From NCBI GenBank assembly GCA_012840485.1, contig DULG01000058.1, positions 1 to 56,585 of the forward strand: a stretch of 56,585 nt of DNA, in the 5' to 3' direction. Positions 26,843-35,732 of the stretch are shown in pieces. The notes under the pieces were generated by a model that had not been told where the DNA came from, searched no databases, and worked only from the letters and a program-made list of their open reading frames with translations. The translations under genes and the position numbers were made by a program. The DNA comes from Clostridia bacterium (GTDB taxonomy: Bacteria; Bacillota; Thermoanaerobacteria; Thermoanaerobacterales; Thermoanaerobacteraceae). The first letter of the stretch is position 1, and each line of letters opens with the position of its first letter.

Positions 26843-27118
26843 TTACTTTTCTTTACAAATTTCTAAAACTTCATCATACAATTTTTTATCAATAAAAACT
26901 TTTTCTGTATTATCTCATCCAGTAAAGGCTTTATTTCTTTTAAAAGGCCTTTCTCTTTTGCTTTTATTAATACTCCTAACGTCCCAGTGACAGTCACTTA
27001 CTTCTTCAAAAACACCATAAGGTACGTAAACAACTTCATAAAGCTTTTTTAAAATTTCAATTTTGTTTATATTGGAAAGAACTATGATTGGCGTTGAATT
27101 AGCAACGGCTTTAGGCAT
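26843..27118 (-). pseudogene. Decayed DUF3368 (PIN-like) toxin gene
   Basis: From ATG 27118 the frame reads MPKAVANSTPIIVLSNINKI, EILKKLYEVVYVPYGVFEEV, then breaks; other frames carry LGVLIKAKEKGLLKEIKPLL and VFIDKKLYDEVLEICKEK to 26843. The middle part with most of the PIN active site is deleted. It overlaps the UPF0175-like gene by eight bases, the usual antitoxin-toxin order. Confidence 0.8.
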
Positions 27119-27362
27119 TTTTAATGTCCTCCAAAAGTTCTTCCTTATCATCAAAGGAAAAAATACTTGTGTCAAAGCTTGCAAGGTATTTTATAAATTC
27201 TTCCTCACTCATTTCAGCAAGTGCTGCGCACTGCCCCAGAGAAAGCTTTCTTTCCCTATAGTATCTCACTGCTGCTGTTCTTTTCAGCTCAGCTATAAAC
27301 TCATCTTCACTTTTTCTAAGGCTTATAAGTATTTCCTCCGGAATTTCTATTTTCTTTGTGAC
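27111..27362 (-). CDS. UPF0175-like antitoxin, start unclear
   Basis: An uninterrupted stretch reads TKKIEIPEEILISLRKSEDE, ... VRYYRERKLSLGQCAALAEM, ... SFDTSIFSFDDKEELLEDIK, a full UPF0175 protein that normally pairs with a DUF3368 PIN toxin. No in-frame ATG, GTG or TTG with a ribosome site is found before the conserved start, so it may no longer be translated. The toxin partner is broken. Confidence 0.6.
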   Translation of the reverse strand, partial: VTKKIEIPEEILISLRKSEDEFIAELKRTAAVRYYRERKLSLGQCAALAEMSEEEFIKYLASFDTSIFSFDDKEELLEDIKNA

Positions 27363-27393
27363 ACAAGACGGATTCGCAACACAGTGTGCTTTT

Positions 27394-27471
27394 TTATTCT
27401 TTGAACTTTTCTTCTTTGGTTAATGTAGGTCTCGATATTTTTAATAATTCCAAAACATCTTTTCCTTTCAT
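27394..27471 (-). pseudogene. IS607-like serine recombinase (tnpA) fragment
   Basis: The frame from ATG 27471 reads MKGKDVLELLKISRPTLTK and then stops after KEEKFKE. The first 19 residues match the MerR-like helix-turn-helix start of IS607-family recombinases. The remainder of the element is gone. Confidence 0.5.
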
Positions 27472-27643
27472 ATTTACATCACTTTGTAAATATTGTAACA
27501 TAATTCACAAGATAATACAAATACCTTTTATTAAAAATTTTAATACATTTAAAACCATTTATTATTTTTCTTTACTATATTTTTTAAAAAAAACCACGCC
27601 ATCATATGAAATTTTAATGAGAAATTGGAACATACGTTTTGAT

Positions 27644-29338
27644 CTACACTTCAATTACTTGGTACTCATCTTTTCCTATGAATATAAGCAGTGCTTCTTT
27701 TACATCTTTTCTCTCTTTTAGCCCTCTGCTTTCTCTATACCTCTTAAGCTGCTTTATACCTTCTTCTTTTATCTTGTCTACTTTGTCTTTCTCACTTTTC
27801 TTTATGTATTTTAGCTCTATTAACCACTCGTATTTTACATCCGGTATCCTTATGTCCCTCTCCAAGTATATGTCTATATACCCTCCTTCTGTCTCCCTCT
27901 CACTTATTGGCCTGTAAACATTGCTTATGGTTAAGTAAGAAAACAGTATTACTTTTATGTATTTTTCATCAAATTTTACTATGTCTCTATTTGATAATCT
28001 ATTTAATATGTTCGTGCTAATAAATTCTACAAAAGGTTTAATATCTCCTTGAAATGCCATCTCCCATGTGGCTTTCGCTATCTCTTCTGTCTCGTATTTT
28101 ATGTTATTCTCTTCTTTTAATTTTTTCTCAAAATATTCCCAAAATATTGTCTTTATTATGTAGTTTGGTATGGTAAGTTTTGTTACGTTGTATACACTAT
28201 CTTTTATCGTGAGTAATCCCATATAGAATAACAGTGATACAAAGTATTCTTCGTCGTACATTCTGTCAAATGAAAATTTTGTTACTATCTCCGCTACTAT
28301 CCCTTCCTCTTTTATGATTCTCTCTAATAATGCCCTGTTCTCTTCATTCATTGTAAGCCTGTTTAGCCTACCATAGTCTGTCTTTACATTGTCATCTATT
28401 AGATACTCTGGATATCCTCCTGTGTTTTTGTATTGTGCTAAAAAGTATAGTACCATGTCTGGATTGTATACCCTTGTCTTGGCATTTTTGTTGAATTTAT
28501 AGCCATCGTATAATTCCCTTAAGTTATTTATTAAATTCTCTTTTTCCTCTATCCCTACTTCTTCTAGTATCTTCACTACTTCTTCTTCTGTAAATCCCAG
28601 CATCTCATTTAAGCTTAAATCCATTGTGACATTTAATGCTATGTTAAATCCACTCGTTAAGTCATCCAGCATTATCGGGGATATCCCTGTTATGAATATC
28701 CTGTCTATTACACTCTCTGTCCCTATCTTCAATGTCTCATAAAAGTCTCTTACAAAACCTGATGCCCTCACTATCTCTCTGTAAAATTCATTGTCCCCCA
28801 TCGCTATTATGTCATTAGCAAAATGGTCATATTCGTCTATTATTAGGTATATCTTTTTACCTACTTTTTTTACTTCATTTATTATCGTCATTATAACTGC
28901 ATTTATATCAGTTATTTGGTCAATTTTCTTCCTTATTTCTTCCGTATTTTCTAATATACCCTCGTATCTGTCTAATAAAGCATTTATTGAATTTTTCACA
29001 CTTAACAAAAAGGACTCTTTTAGTTGGTCTTTGTTTTCTGTGTTTAGGCCTGAAAAATTCAGTTTGAGTATCATATAACTGTTCTTTAGCTTTGTTAGGT
29101 TCTTCCCTATATATAAGTCGCCAAATAGTTTCTCAAAGTCTTTCTCATTGTTTATGTCATAATAGTTCTCTAATGTAGAAAGAAAGAGACTCTTCCCAAA
29201 CCTCCTCGGCCTTATGAAAAACAGGTATTTGCTATTTAAGTTCTCTATCTTCTCTATATACATCGTTTTGTCTACATACAGGTATCCTTCTTCTCTCATC
29301 GCTCTGAAATTGGACATCCCATAGGGTATTTTCTTCAT
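27644..29338 (-). CDS. AAA-ATPase-like protein with C-terminal PD-(D/E)XK nuclease domain, copy A
   Basis: The 564-residue protein belongs to the AAA-ATPase_like (PF09820) plus DUF1703/PDDEXK_9 family. It opens MKKIPYGMSNFRAMREEGYL, has a P-loop FIRPRRFGKSLFL (Lys49), a Walker B LIIDEYDHF near 165, and RIFITGISPIMLDDLTSGFN. The C-terminus carries GGYIDIYLERDIRIPDVKYE and WLIELKYIKK, with the Asp and Glu-x-Lys of a nuclease core. The role of these proteins is not established. GGAGGG precedes the ATG. Copy B lies directly upstream with near-identical N- and C-terminal parts. Confidence 0.9.
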   Translation of the reverse strand: MKKIPYGMSNFRAMREEGYLYVDKTMYIEKIENLNSKYLFFIRPRRFGKSLFLSTLENYYDINNEKDFEKLFGDLYIGKNLTKLKNSYMILKLNFSGLNTENKDQLKESFLLSVKNSINALLDRYEGILENTEEIRKKIDQITDINAVIMTIINEVKKVGKKIYLIIDEYDHFANDIIAMGDNEFYREIVRASGFVRDFYETLKIGTESVIDRIFITGISPIMLDDLTSGFNIALNVTMDLSLNEMLGFTEEEVVKILEEVGIEEKENLINNLRELYDGYKFNKNAKTRVYNPDMVLYFLAQYKNTGGYPEYLIDDNVKTDYGRLNRLTMNEENRALLERIIKEEGIVAEIVTKFSFDRMYDEEYFVSLLFYMGLLTIKDSVYNVTKLTIPNYIIKTIFWEYFEKKLKEENNIKYETEEIAKATWEMAFQGDIKPFVEFISTNILNRLSNRDIVKFDEKYIKVILFSYLTISNVYRPISERETEGGYIDIYLERDIRIPDVKYEWLIELKYIKKSEKDKVDKIKEEGIKQLKRYRESRGLKERKDVKEALLIFIGKDEYQVIEV

Positions 29339-29369
29339 CTCTACACCCTCCTACCTTTCTTTTTTAATA

Positions 29370-29490
29370 CCGCATGAGATTCTTCGGCTTCGCCTCAAAA
29401 TGACAGAAGACAAAGATTCTTCGGAGACCCTTCACTTCGGCTTAAGGCTTCGTTTCACTTCGGCTCAGGGCTTCGGCTTAGAATGATAAA
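29370..29490. repeat. Dispersed TTCTTCGG palindromic repeat, copy A
   Basis: GCATGAGATTCTTCGGCTTC, GCCTCAAAATGACAGAAGAC and degenerate GCTTCGG reiterations recur at about 31288-31395. Related 'GAGATTCTTCG..TCAGAATGAC' elements are scattered through many bacterial genomes. It lies between the two AAA/PD-(D/E)XK genes. Confidence 0.65.
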
Positions 29491-29526
29491 GATGAAAGAT
29501 TAAAAGCGGCATGCTCACCTTTTAAA

Positions 29527-31227
29527 CTAAACTTCTATTATTTGGTATTCGTCTTTGCCTATGAATATGATTAGCGCCTGCTTTACATCTTTTCTCTCTT
29601 TTAGCCCTTTACTTTCTCTATACCTCTTAAGCTGCTTTATTCCTTCTTCTTTTATCTTGTCTACCTTGTCTTTCTCACTCTTCTTTACATACTTTAGCTC
29701 TATCAACCACTCGTATTTTATATCTGGTATCCTTATGTCCCTCTCCAAGTATATGTCTATATACCCTCCTTCTGTCTCCCTCTCACTTATTGGCCTATAG
29801 GCTTTGCTGTTTACAAGATACGTAATTAATATCACTTTGATATATTTTTCATCAAAGTTTATTATGTCCCTGTTCGAAAGCACCTTTAGCACGTTCTGGC
29901 TTATATACTCTATATATGGTTTTATTATCCCTTCATACGCCATCTCTTCTATGGTCTTCCTTAACTCATTTAGGTCAAGATTAATTTTGTATTCTTTCTT
30001 TAAATTCGTTTCTATATATTCCCACATTATTGTCTTGATTACGTAATTGGGTATTTTTAAAAATAATCTCGTTTTTTCTTGCCTCTCTATCGTGAGTAAT
30101 CCCATATAGAATAACAGTGATACAAAGTATTCTTCGTCGTACATCCTGTCAAATGAAAATTTTGTTACTATCTCCGCTACTATACCTTCCTCTTTTATGA
30201 TCCTCTCTAGCAATGCCTTGTTCTCTTCATTCATTGTAAGCCTGTTTAGCCTGCCATAGTCTGTCTTTACATTGTCGTCTATTAAATTTCTAGGCGGTTT
30301 TTTGTATCTTACTATGCTGTCAAGATAATACAATACCATGTCTGGATTGTATATCCTCTTCTCCGCTTCTGCACTAAATAAATAACCATCGTATAATTCT
30401 TTTAATTCTTCTAATGATTTTTCTCTTTCTTTTTCCTCTATCCCTACTTCTTCTAGTATCTTCACCACTTCTTCTTCTGTAAATCCTAGCATCTCATTTA
30501 AGCTTAAATCCATTGTGACATTTAATGCTATGTTAAATCCACTCGTTAAGTCGTCCAGCATTATTGGAGATATCCCTGTTATGAATATCCTGTCTATTAC
30601 ACTCTCTGTTCCTATCTTCAATGTCTCATAAAAATCTCTTACAAAACCTGATGCCCTCACTATCTCTCTGTAAAATTCATTGTCCCCCATCGCTATTATG
30701 TCATTAGCAAAATGGTCATATTCGTCTATTATTAGGTATACCTTTTTACCTACTTTTTTTACTTCATTTATTAGCGTCATTATAACTGCATTTATATCAG
30801 TTATTTGGTCAATTTTCTCCCTTATTTCTTCCGTATTTCCTAATATACCCTCGTATCTGCCTAATAAAGCATTTATTGAATTTTTCACACTTAACAAAAA
30901 GGACTCTTTTAGTTGGTCTTTGTTTTCTGTGTTTAGGCCTGAAAAATTCAGCTTGAGTATCATATAACTGTTCTTTAGCCTTGTTGGGTTCTTCCCTATA
31001 TATAAGTCGCCAAATAGTTTCTCAAAGTCTTTCTCATTGTTTATGTCATAGTAGTTATCTAATGTGGAAAGAAAGAGACTTTTCCCAAATCTCCTCGGCC
31101 TTATGAAAAACAGGTATTTGCTATTTAAGTTCTCTATCTTCTCTATATACATCGTTTTGTCCACATAAAGGTATCCTTCTTCTCTCATCGCTCTGAAATT
31201 GGACATCCCATAGGGTATTTTCATCAT
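29527..31227 (-). CDS. AAA-ATPase-like protein with C-terminal PD-(D/E)XK nuclease domain, copy B
   Basis: The 566-residue paralogue of copy A: the same opening, P-loop (RPRRFGKS), Walker B (LIIDEYDHF) and nuclease end (GGYIDIYLERDIRIPDIKYE, WLIELKYVKK). The first 240 or so and last 90 residues differ by only a few changes, while two patches (about 245-300 and 370-460) are strongly different, e.g. YGYLFSAEAEKRIYNPDM-like text against YKFNKNAKTRVYNPDM. The ribosome site and 30 bp upstream are also duplicated. Function unknown; mobile-associated family. Confidence 0.9.
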   Translation of the reverse strand: MMKIPYGMSNFRAMREEGYLYVDKTMYIEKIENLNSKYLFFIRPRRFGKSLFLSTLDNYYDINNEKDFEKLFGDLYIGKNPTRLKNSYMILKLNFSGLNTENKDQLKESFLLSVKNSINALLGRYEGILGNTEEIREKIDQITDINAVIMTLINEVKKVGKKVYLIIDEYDHFANDIIAMGDNEFYREIVRASGFVRDFYETLKIGTESVIDRIFITGISPIMLDDLTSGFNIALNVTMDLSLNEMLGFTEEEVVKILEEVGIEEKEREKSLEELKELYDGYLFSAEAEKRIYNPDMVLYYLDSIVRYKKPPRNLIDDNVKTDYGRLNRLTMNEENKALLERIIKEEGIVAEIVTKFSFDRMYDEEYFVSLLFYMGLLTIERQEKTRLFLKIPNYVIKTIMWEYIETNLKKEYKINLDLNELRKTIEEMAYEGIIKPYIEYISQNVLKVLSNRDIINFDEKYIKVILITYLVNSKAYRPISERETEGGYIDIYLERDIRIPDIKYEWLIELKYVKKSEKDKVDKIKEEGIKQLKRYRESKGLKERKDVKQALIIFIGKDEYQIIEV

Positions 31228-31284
31228 CTCTACACCCTCCTACCTTTCTTTTTTAATACTTTTTTGCATTTTTTCGCATTCCTT

Positions 31285-31400
31285 TATGCATGAGATTCTT
31301 CGGCTCCGCCTCAGAATGACAGAAGACAAAGATTCTTCGTCGTGCTTCAGAGACCCTTTGCTCCTCTCAGGGCTTTGCCACGCTACGCCTCGGGATTTAT
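31285..31400. repeat. Dispersed TTCTTCGG palindromic repeat, copy B
   Basis: Shares GCATGAGATTCTTCGGCT, CGCCTCAGAATGACAGAAGA and CAAAGATTCTTCG with 29370-29430, then diverges into GC-rich degenerate text. Short frames across it on both strands are not genes. Confidence 0.65.
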
Positions 31401-31447
31401 TACTACACTTTACAAAAAAAGACACACTTTATAGTGTATCTCGATGT

Positions 31448-31870
31448 CTACAAATTTACTACTGCTTTTTTTAAAAGCTGTATATCCAGCTTTGCTTCCT
31501 GCGATTTTTGGTTTAATTCAGTAATCTTTTTATCATATTCATCTAGTTTTTTATCTAACTTCATCTTTATTTCTGTAATAGCTTCGGAATTTGAAGCGGT
31601 TTGTTCAAATGTAGCTTTAGTTAAATTTTCTACATTTTCAAGCCTTTTTTCAAAACCATCAAGCTTTTTCTCAAAACTGTCGAATCTTTTTTCTACATTT
31701 TCAAGCTTTTTTTCAAATCCGTCCAACCTTTTCTCTACTCTTTCTAATCTCTTCTCAAAACTATCAAGTCTTTCTTCAAATCCATCCAATCTTTTTTCAA
31801 AGTTGTCAAACCTTTTTTCAAAACTATTAAATTTGTCAACAATAAAATTCATAAATTCTTCATTTGTCAT
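31448..31870 (-). CDS. Heptad-repeat coiled-coil protein
   Basis: The 140-residue protein is almost entirely coiled coil: a repeated FEKRLDGFEERLDS-type 14-residue unit with Phe/Leu at core positions spans residues 12-85, followed by a less regular helix (KLDEYDKKITELNQKSQEAK) to the end. The repeats are visible in the DNA as 21/42-bp units. GGGGG lies nine bases before the ATG. No signal peptide or membrane helix is seen. Function unknown; similar small coiled-coil proteins accompany Rpn/DUF1703-type genes in related genomes (inference). Confidence 0.75.
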   Translation of the reverse strand: MTNEEFMNFIVDKFNSFEKRFDNFEKRLDGFEERLDSFEKRLERVEKRLDGFEKKLENVEKRFDSFEKKLDGFEKRLENVENLTKATFEQTASNSEAITEIKMKLDKKLDEYDKKITELNQKSQEAKLDIQLLKKAVVNL

Positions 31871-31940
31871 TTCATAACCCCCATATAAAAACCTTTTACT
31901 AGCTTCATCATACCATTCCTTTTATGGTAAATCAAGATAA

Positions 31941-31970
31941 AAAAGAGAGATACACTTTTAATGTATCTCT
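31941..31970 (-). terminator. Terminator overlapping the stop codon of the 31958 gene
   Basis: Minus strand AGAGATACA-loop-TGTATCTCT followed by CTTTTTT. The TAA stop (31958-31960) lies in the loop, so the last codons form one arm. Confidence 0.8.
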
Positions 31971-34444
31971 TGAAGCGTCTTTTGGGATTCTTCTATTATT
32001 TGCTTTGTAGCTTCAGTCATAGGCTTGGGCTCTAGTGATTTGGAATTTATTTCCTCATACATTTTGTCTACATCTATTGCTTTTTGTAAAAATTCTTTTG
32101 CTTTTTCTTTATTTCCTTTACCTAAGTAATACATACCTACTTTGTTGTAAGCATCGGCTAATTGCTGGTAATTTTCTGGCCTGAAAGGCTGTACTTCCAC
32201 TGCTTTTACTACGTATTTAAGTCCCAAGTCAATTTCTCCATGAGCAAGGTAAAAAGCCCCCAGTTGAGCATTAAGTTGAGAATTGAAAGGCTCTAATTGC
32301 ACGGCTTTTTCTTCTTCAAACATGGCTTTTTGAAGCTTTACAGCATCCTTTAACTGGTCGCCAAGAGCGGTGAGAATTTGCCCGTATGTCATTCTGTATT
32401 TTGCGTTCCAAGAATCATAGGTTACTGCTTTACTATAATATTGTTCCGCTGAAAGGAGGTCTTGCTGCCTTAAAAAGCTATCTCCTTTTACAGCATAACC
32501 TAAAGCCGACGACATAGAGGTAGACATGTACATTACAATAAAGGCTATTACTATTGCCAAATAGTTTAAGTAAATCCTTTTATTCTTTACTTTAGTTTTT
32601 AACCCATCTAAAGAGTTTATTGTACCAATCAACGCCCAAAGCGCTATAGACACAGCAGAAAGCGACAGGTCAAAATCCATTGCAGCATGCCCATAAAGGC
32701 TTATTATTGCTGTTATAATTGCAGCAATTAAAGTTCTGTCTTTGTCTTCCATATATCCTTTATACACTCTATACATGCTTCTAAACAGGGATACCAACAA
32801 AAATACTATAGCGATGGCTCCAATGATACCCGTATCTAAAAGAACCTGCATGAAATAGTTATGAGTCTGAGTAGTCCAATACAGGTAAGATTGGTATTTG
32901 AAATATAGTGATGCCCATGCGCCGCCACCTGCTCCAAATATGGGATAATCTTTGAAAATTTTAAATCCATCCTTATAAAACTGTATCCTTTCTGAGCTGC
33001 TGCGACTAGTAAGATTTATATCCTGCACTCGGTAGGCAATATTTTCTGGCAAATATTTATATTTTAGCATTATATTTTGTACATCTTTTGGATCATTTTT
33101 AGGATAAATCTCTGCCTTTGTAAAAGTAACAGAGGTGTCTGGAAATTTATTTATAAATACTATAGCAAGCCTTTTTGTATCTTTTAAAGTGGTAAATTCT
33201 ATTTTTTTCTCTCCTATGAAATTCTCTTTATCATAAAATTCTGTAATTTTAGAAGGCTGGTCTTTTTCATTTCTGCTGTTTATTATTATTCCATAAGCCC
33301 AGTCTTTATTAGAGGGATTTTTTGTTACCACATCGTACTTTAAAACATAAACCCTGTCAGGTTCCACATTTACAAATCTTGTAACACTCTTGATACCATC
33401 TGGTTCCTCTGCAGTATGTTTTAAAGTCAAAGGAACCTGTCTGGTAAAAACTATGTATCCTCCTGCTAATACTAAAACTACCATTATGAAAGCAATAACT
33501 ATTCCTATTTTTACATTTATCTTGTTTACAACATTCACAATAAAGCTTATGGCATAAGTAATAATAAGTGAGGAAAACAGGCCAATTAAATACCATTTTA
33601 TTAATTTGATGGCTAACCCACTAGCAACTGCTGAATTAAACTTCGCTATAGGCAGAGCTGAAGCAATTATAATGCCTGCAAAATACATAAAAGGTTCTAT
33701 TCTTTTGCCTTTTGGCATTAAAATCATTAGCAAAATACCTAGGAAGGGAAGCATAACCCATGCTCCACGAGACAGTGTAAATATATAGGCGTAAAACTGT
33801 GTATAAGCTGCCACTCCGTATAATGCCTTTAAGTATTTGTTGTCAATATTAGAGATTAAGGCTAAATTTACAAGAAAGAAGGCCATTAAAAAGGAAGCTG
33901 TTGTATTGGGATATTGAAAAGTGGAGTTTATCCTGCCTGCTACCCATGAACCATTGTAATGAATAAGATTGACAGAAGAACCAAGCCCTATAATTGCCAC
34001 TACAAAAGAGCTTAAAACCAGTACATTCAGCAGTATAAAAATTTTTTTATTGTCTTTTACAATTTTGCTCACCATAAAATATATAAACAAATAATCGAAA
34101 TATCTCAAAACTTCCCCAATACTAGCCCTTATATTTACAGCAAAAAAAGTAGAAATAACATAGGCTCCCACAATAGATAAAGCAGCATAATCTAAAGTAG
34201 TGCTTATTACTGGTTCTTTTTGGACAATTTTATATATAGCCCACAGGATAAATACTACAGAGGTCAAAGCAATTGTGGGAAACATTTCTTTTTCAAAATA
34301 CATGCCTCTAAAAAACGGGGGATAAAATAGGAGTATTAAAAGCAGTGTATAAAATGCGGTATCAAATTTTATAAAGCTTTTAGGTGTTTTTTTTGTTTCT
34401 TTTTTATAAGTTTTACTTTTTTTCGCTGCAGTCTTTTGTGCCAT
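31958..34444 (-). CDS. O-antigen ligase/polymerase family membrane protein (Wzy_C) with C-terminal TPR
   Basis: The 828-residue protein has a Lys-rich N-terminus, about 12 membrane helices, and a large outside loop (about 330-480) ending in the Wzy_C region GAGGGAWASLYFKYQSYLYW, TQTHNYFMQVLLDTGIIGAI. The last 180 residues are tetratricopeptide repeats (LLSAEQYYSKAVTYDSWNAK, PENYQQLADAYNKVGMYYLG). In Gram-positives such proteins act as polysaccharide polymerases, ligases or oligosaccharyl:protein transferases. The ATG at 34444 follows GGGG by seven bases; a TTG six bases earlier is too close. It stands alone, with its own terminator. Confidence 0.85.
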   Translation of the reverse strand: MAQKTAAKKSKTYKKETKKTPKSFIKFDTAFYTLLLILLFYPPFFRGMYFEKEMFPTIALTSVVFILWAIYKIVQKEPVISTTLDYAALSIVGAYVISTFFAVNIRASIGEVLRYFDYLFIYFMVSKIVKDNKKIFILLNVLVLSSFVVAIIGLGSSVNLIHYNGSWVAGRINSTFQYPNTTASFLMAFFLVNLALISNIDNKYLKALYGVAAYTQFYAYIFTLSRGAWVMLPFLGILLMILMPKGKRIEPFMYFAGIIIASALPIAKFNSAVASGLAIKLIKWYLIGLFSSLIITYAISFIVNVVNKINVKIGIVIAFIMVVLVLAGGYIVFTRQVPLTLKHTAEEPDGIKSVTRFVNVEPDRVYVLKYDVVTKNPSNKDWAYGIIINSRNEKDQPSKITEFYDKENFIGEKKIEFTTLKDTKRLAIVFINKFPDTSVTFTKAEIYPKNDPKDVQNIMLKYKYLPENIAYRVQDINLTSRSSSERIQFYKDGFKIFKDYPIFGAGGGAWASLYFKYQSYLYWTTQTHNYFMQVLLDTGIIGAIAIVFLLVSLFRSMYRVYKGYMEDKDRTLIAAIITAIISLYGHAAMDFDLSLSAVSIALWALIGTINSLDGLKTKVKNKRIYLNYLAIVIAFIVMYMSTSMSSALGYAVKGDSFLRQQDLLSAEQYYSKAVTYDSWNAKYRMTYGQILTALGDQLKDAVKLQKAMFEEEKAVQLEPFNSQLNAQLGAFYLAHGEIDLGLKYVVKAVEVQPFRPENYQQLADAYNKVGMYYLGKGNKEKAKEFLQKAIDVDKMYEEINSKSLEPKPMTEATKQIIEESQKTLQEIH

Positions 34445-34641
34445 TTTCAATCCCCTTTTCTTCTAGTATTTTAATTCATTTACACTACAGTATATACATA
34501 TTCGCCAAAAATCTTACTTCTCCTTCTTTTTCTGAAATTATCAATTGAAAATTTTAAAAAAGAAGAGCAGTTATTTTGCCTCAATCACACATTTTAATTG
34601 AAGGAATATAATAAAGTGAAAAAACAAAAAGGGGGATTGGT

Positions 34642-35652
34642 ATGAAGTTCAAGTACTTACTAGCGTTTGTATTGGTATTTACACTTATTGCTTCATCATT
34701 TGTAGGTTGTGGAAGTAAAGAGAAAAAGCTTACAAAAATCAATTTTGTAGAGACTGTTCACTCCATATTCTATGCACCTTATTATGTAGCAATAAGCCAG
34801 GGATTGTTCAAAGAACAAGGACTGGAACTTATCATTGCTACTGCTCAAGGATCAGATAAAGCTGCAACTGCTGTTTTATCTGGAACAGCTGATATAGGGC
34901 TTCAAGGGCCTGAAACAACTGTTTATGTACTTCAAGAAGGAAGAGAAGACTATCTTGTAAACTTTGGGCAATTGACAAGAAAAGATGGATCCTTCCTTTT
35001 GGGTAAAAAATCCGAACCAGATTTTAAGTGGGAAAACTTGAGAGGAAAAAAAGTCATAGGTGGAAGGCCTGGTGGAATGCCTGAAATGACTTTAGAATAC
35101 ATTTTAAAAGAACATGGAATAAATCCTAAGACAGACCTGACTTTAATAACTAATCTTCAATTTACGGCAGCAGCCGGTGCATTTATGTCTTCAGATGCAG
35201 ATTACGTAGCTTTGTTTGAACCTACTGCTTCATTAGTAGAAAAACAGGGAGGAGGTTATATTGTAGCCTCTGTAGGGGCATCTAGCCACGAAGTTCCTTA
35301 CACTACATTTAATGCAAAAAAGAGCTATATAGAAAAACACCCAGATATAATACAAAAATTTGCAAATGCAGTGTATAAAGGGATGATTTGGGTAGATTCC
35401 CATTCTGCAAAAGAGGTAGCAGAAGCAATCAAGCCTTTCTTCCCAGATGCTGATGTAGACCTTATGGCAACTGCAATTGAAAGGTATAAAAACCAGAATA
35501 CATGGGGAACCACTCTGAAGATGAAAACTGAGGATTTTGATTTCTTGCAAACTATACTTTTGGATGCAGGAGTGATAAAGAAAAAAGTCGATTCTAAGCT
35601 TTTGATAAATAACACTTTTGCCGAAAAAGCAGAAAAAACTATTAAAAAGTAA
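34642..35652 (+). CDS. ABC transporter solute-binding lipoprotein (SsuA/THI5-like)
   Basis: The 336-residue protein has a lipoprotein signal with FVGC (Cys23) and the NMT1/SsuA fold: TKINFVETVHSIFYAPYYVA, ISQGLFKEQGLELIIATAQG, SGTADIGLQGPETTVYVLQE and GGRPGGMPEMTLEYILKEHG. It delivers a small solute, of the nitrate/sulfonate/pyrimidine group, to the permease. The substrate cannot be told. An AAAGGGGG site precedes the ATG, and TATAAT lies at 34607-34612 with only a weak -35. First gene of a three-gene importer operon. Confidence 0.88.
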   Translation: MKFKYLLAFVLVFTLIASSFVGCGSKEKKLTKINFVETVHSIFYAPYYVAISQGLFKEQGLELIIATAQGSDKAATAVLSGTADIGLQGPETTVYVLQEGREDYLVNFGQLTRKDGSFLLGKKSEPDFKWENLRGKKVIGGRPGGMPEMTLEYILKEHGINPKTDLTLITNLQFTAAAGAFMSSDADYVALFEPTASLVEKQGGGYIVASVGASSHEVPYTTFNAKKSYIEKHPDIIQKFANAVYKGMIWVDSHSAKEVAEAIKPFFPDADVDLMATAIERYKNQNTWGTTLKMKTEDFDFLQTILLDAGVIKKKVDSKLLINNTFAEKAEKTIKK

Positions 35653-35659
35653 ATTTTTA

Positions 35660-35693
35660 ACTTGTGCTCAAGAGTAATCTCTTGGGCACAAGT
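35660..35693 (+). other. Intercistronic stem-loop
   Basis: ACTTGTGC ... GCACAAGT with additional pairing TCAAGAG/TCTCTTGG. No T-tract follows. It probably protects the upstream message or attenuates readthrough, so that the binding protein is made in excess over the membrane parts. Confidence 0.65.
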
Positions 35694-35732
35694 CCCCCAT
35701 CTTTTGACTTACTAGTAGGAGGGAGTGCCTTT

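Noticed and set aside
31240..31474. Short frames on both strands at the TTCTTCGG repeat
   Set aside because: They arise from the repeat's GC-rich palindromes and have no proper ribosome site.
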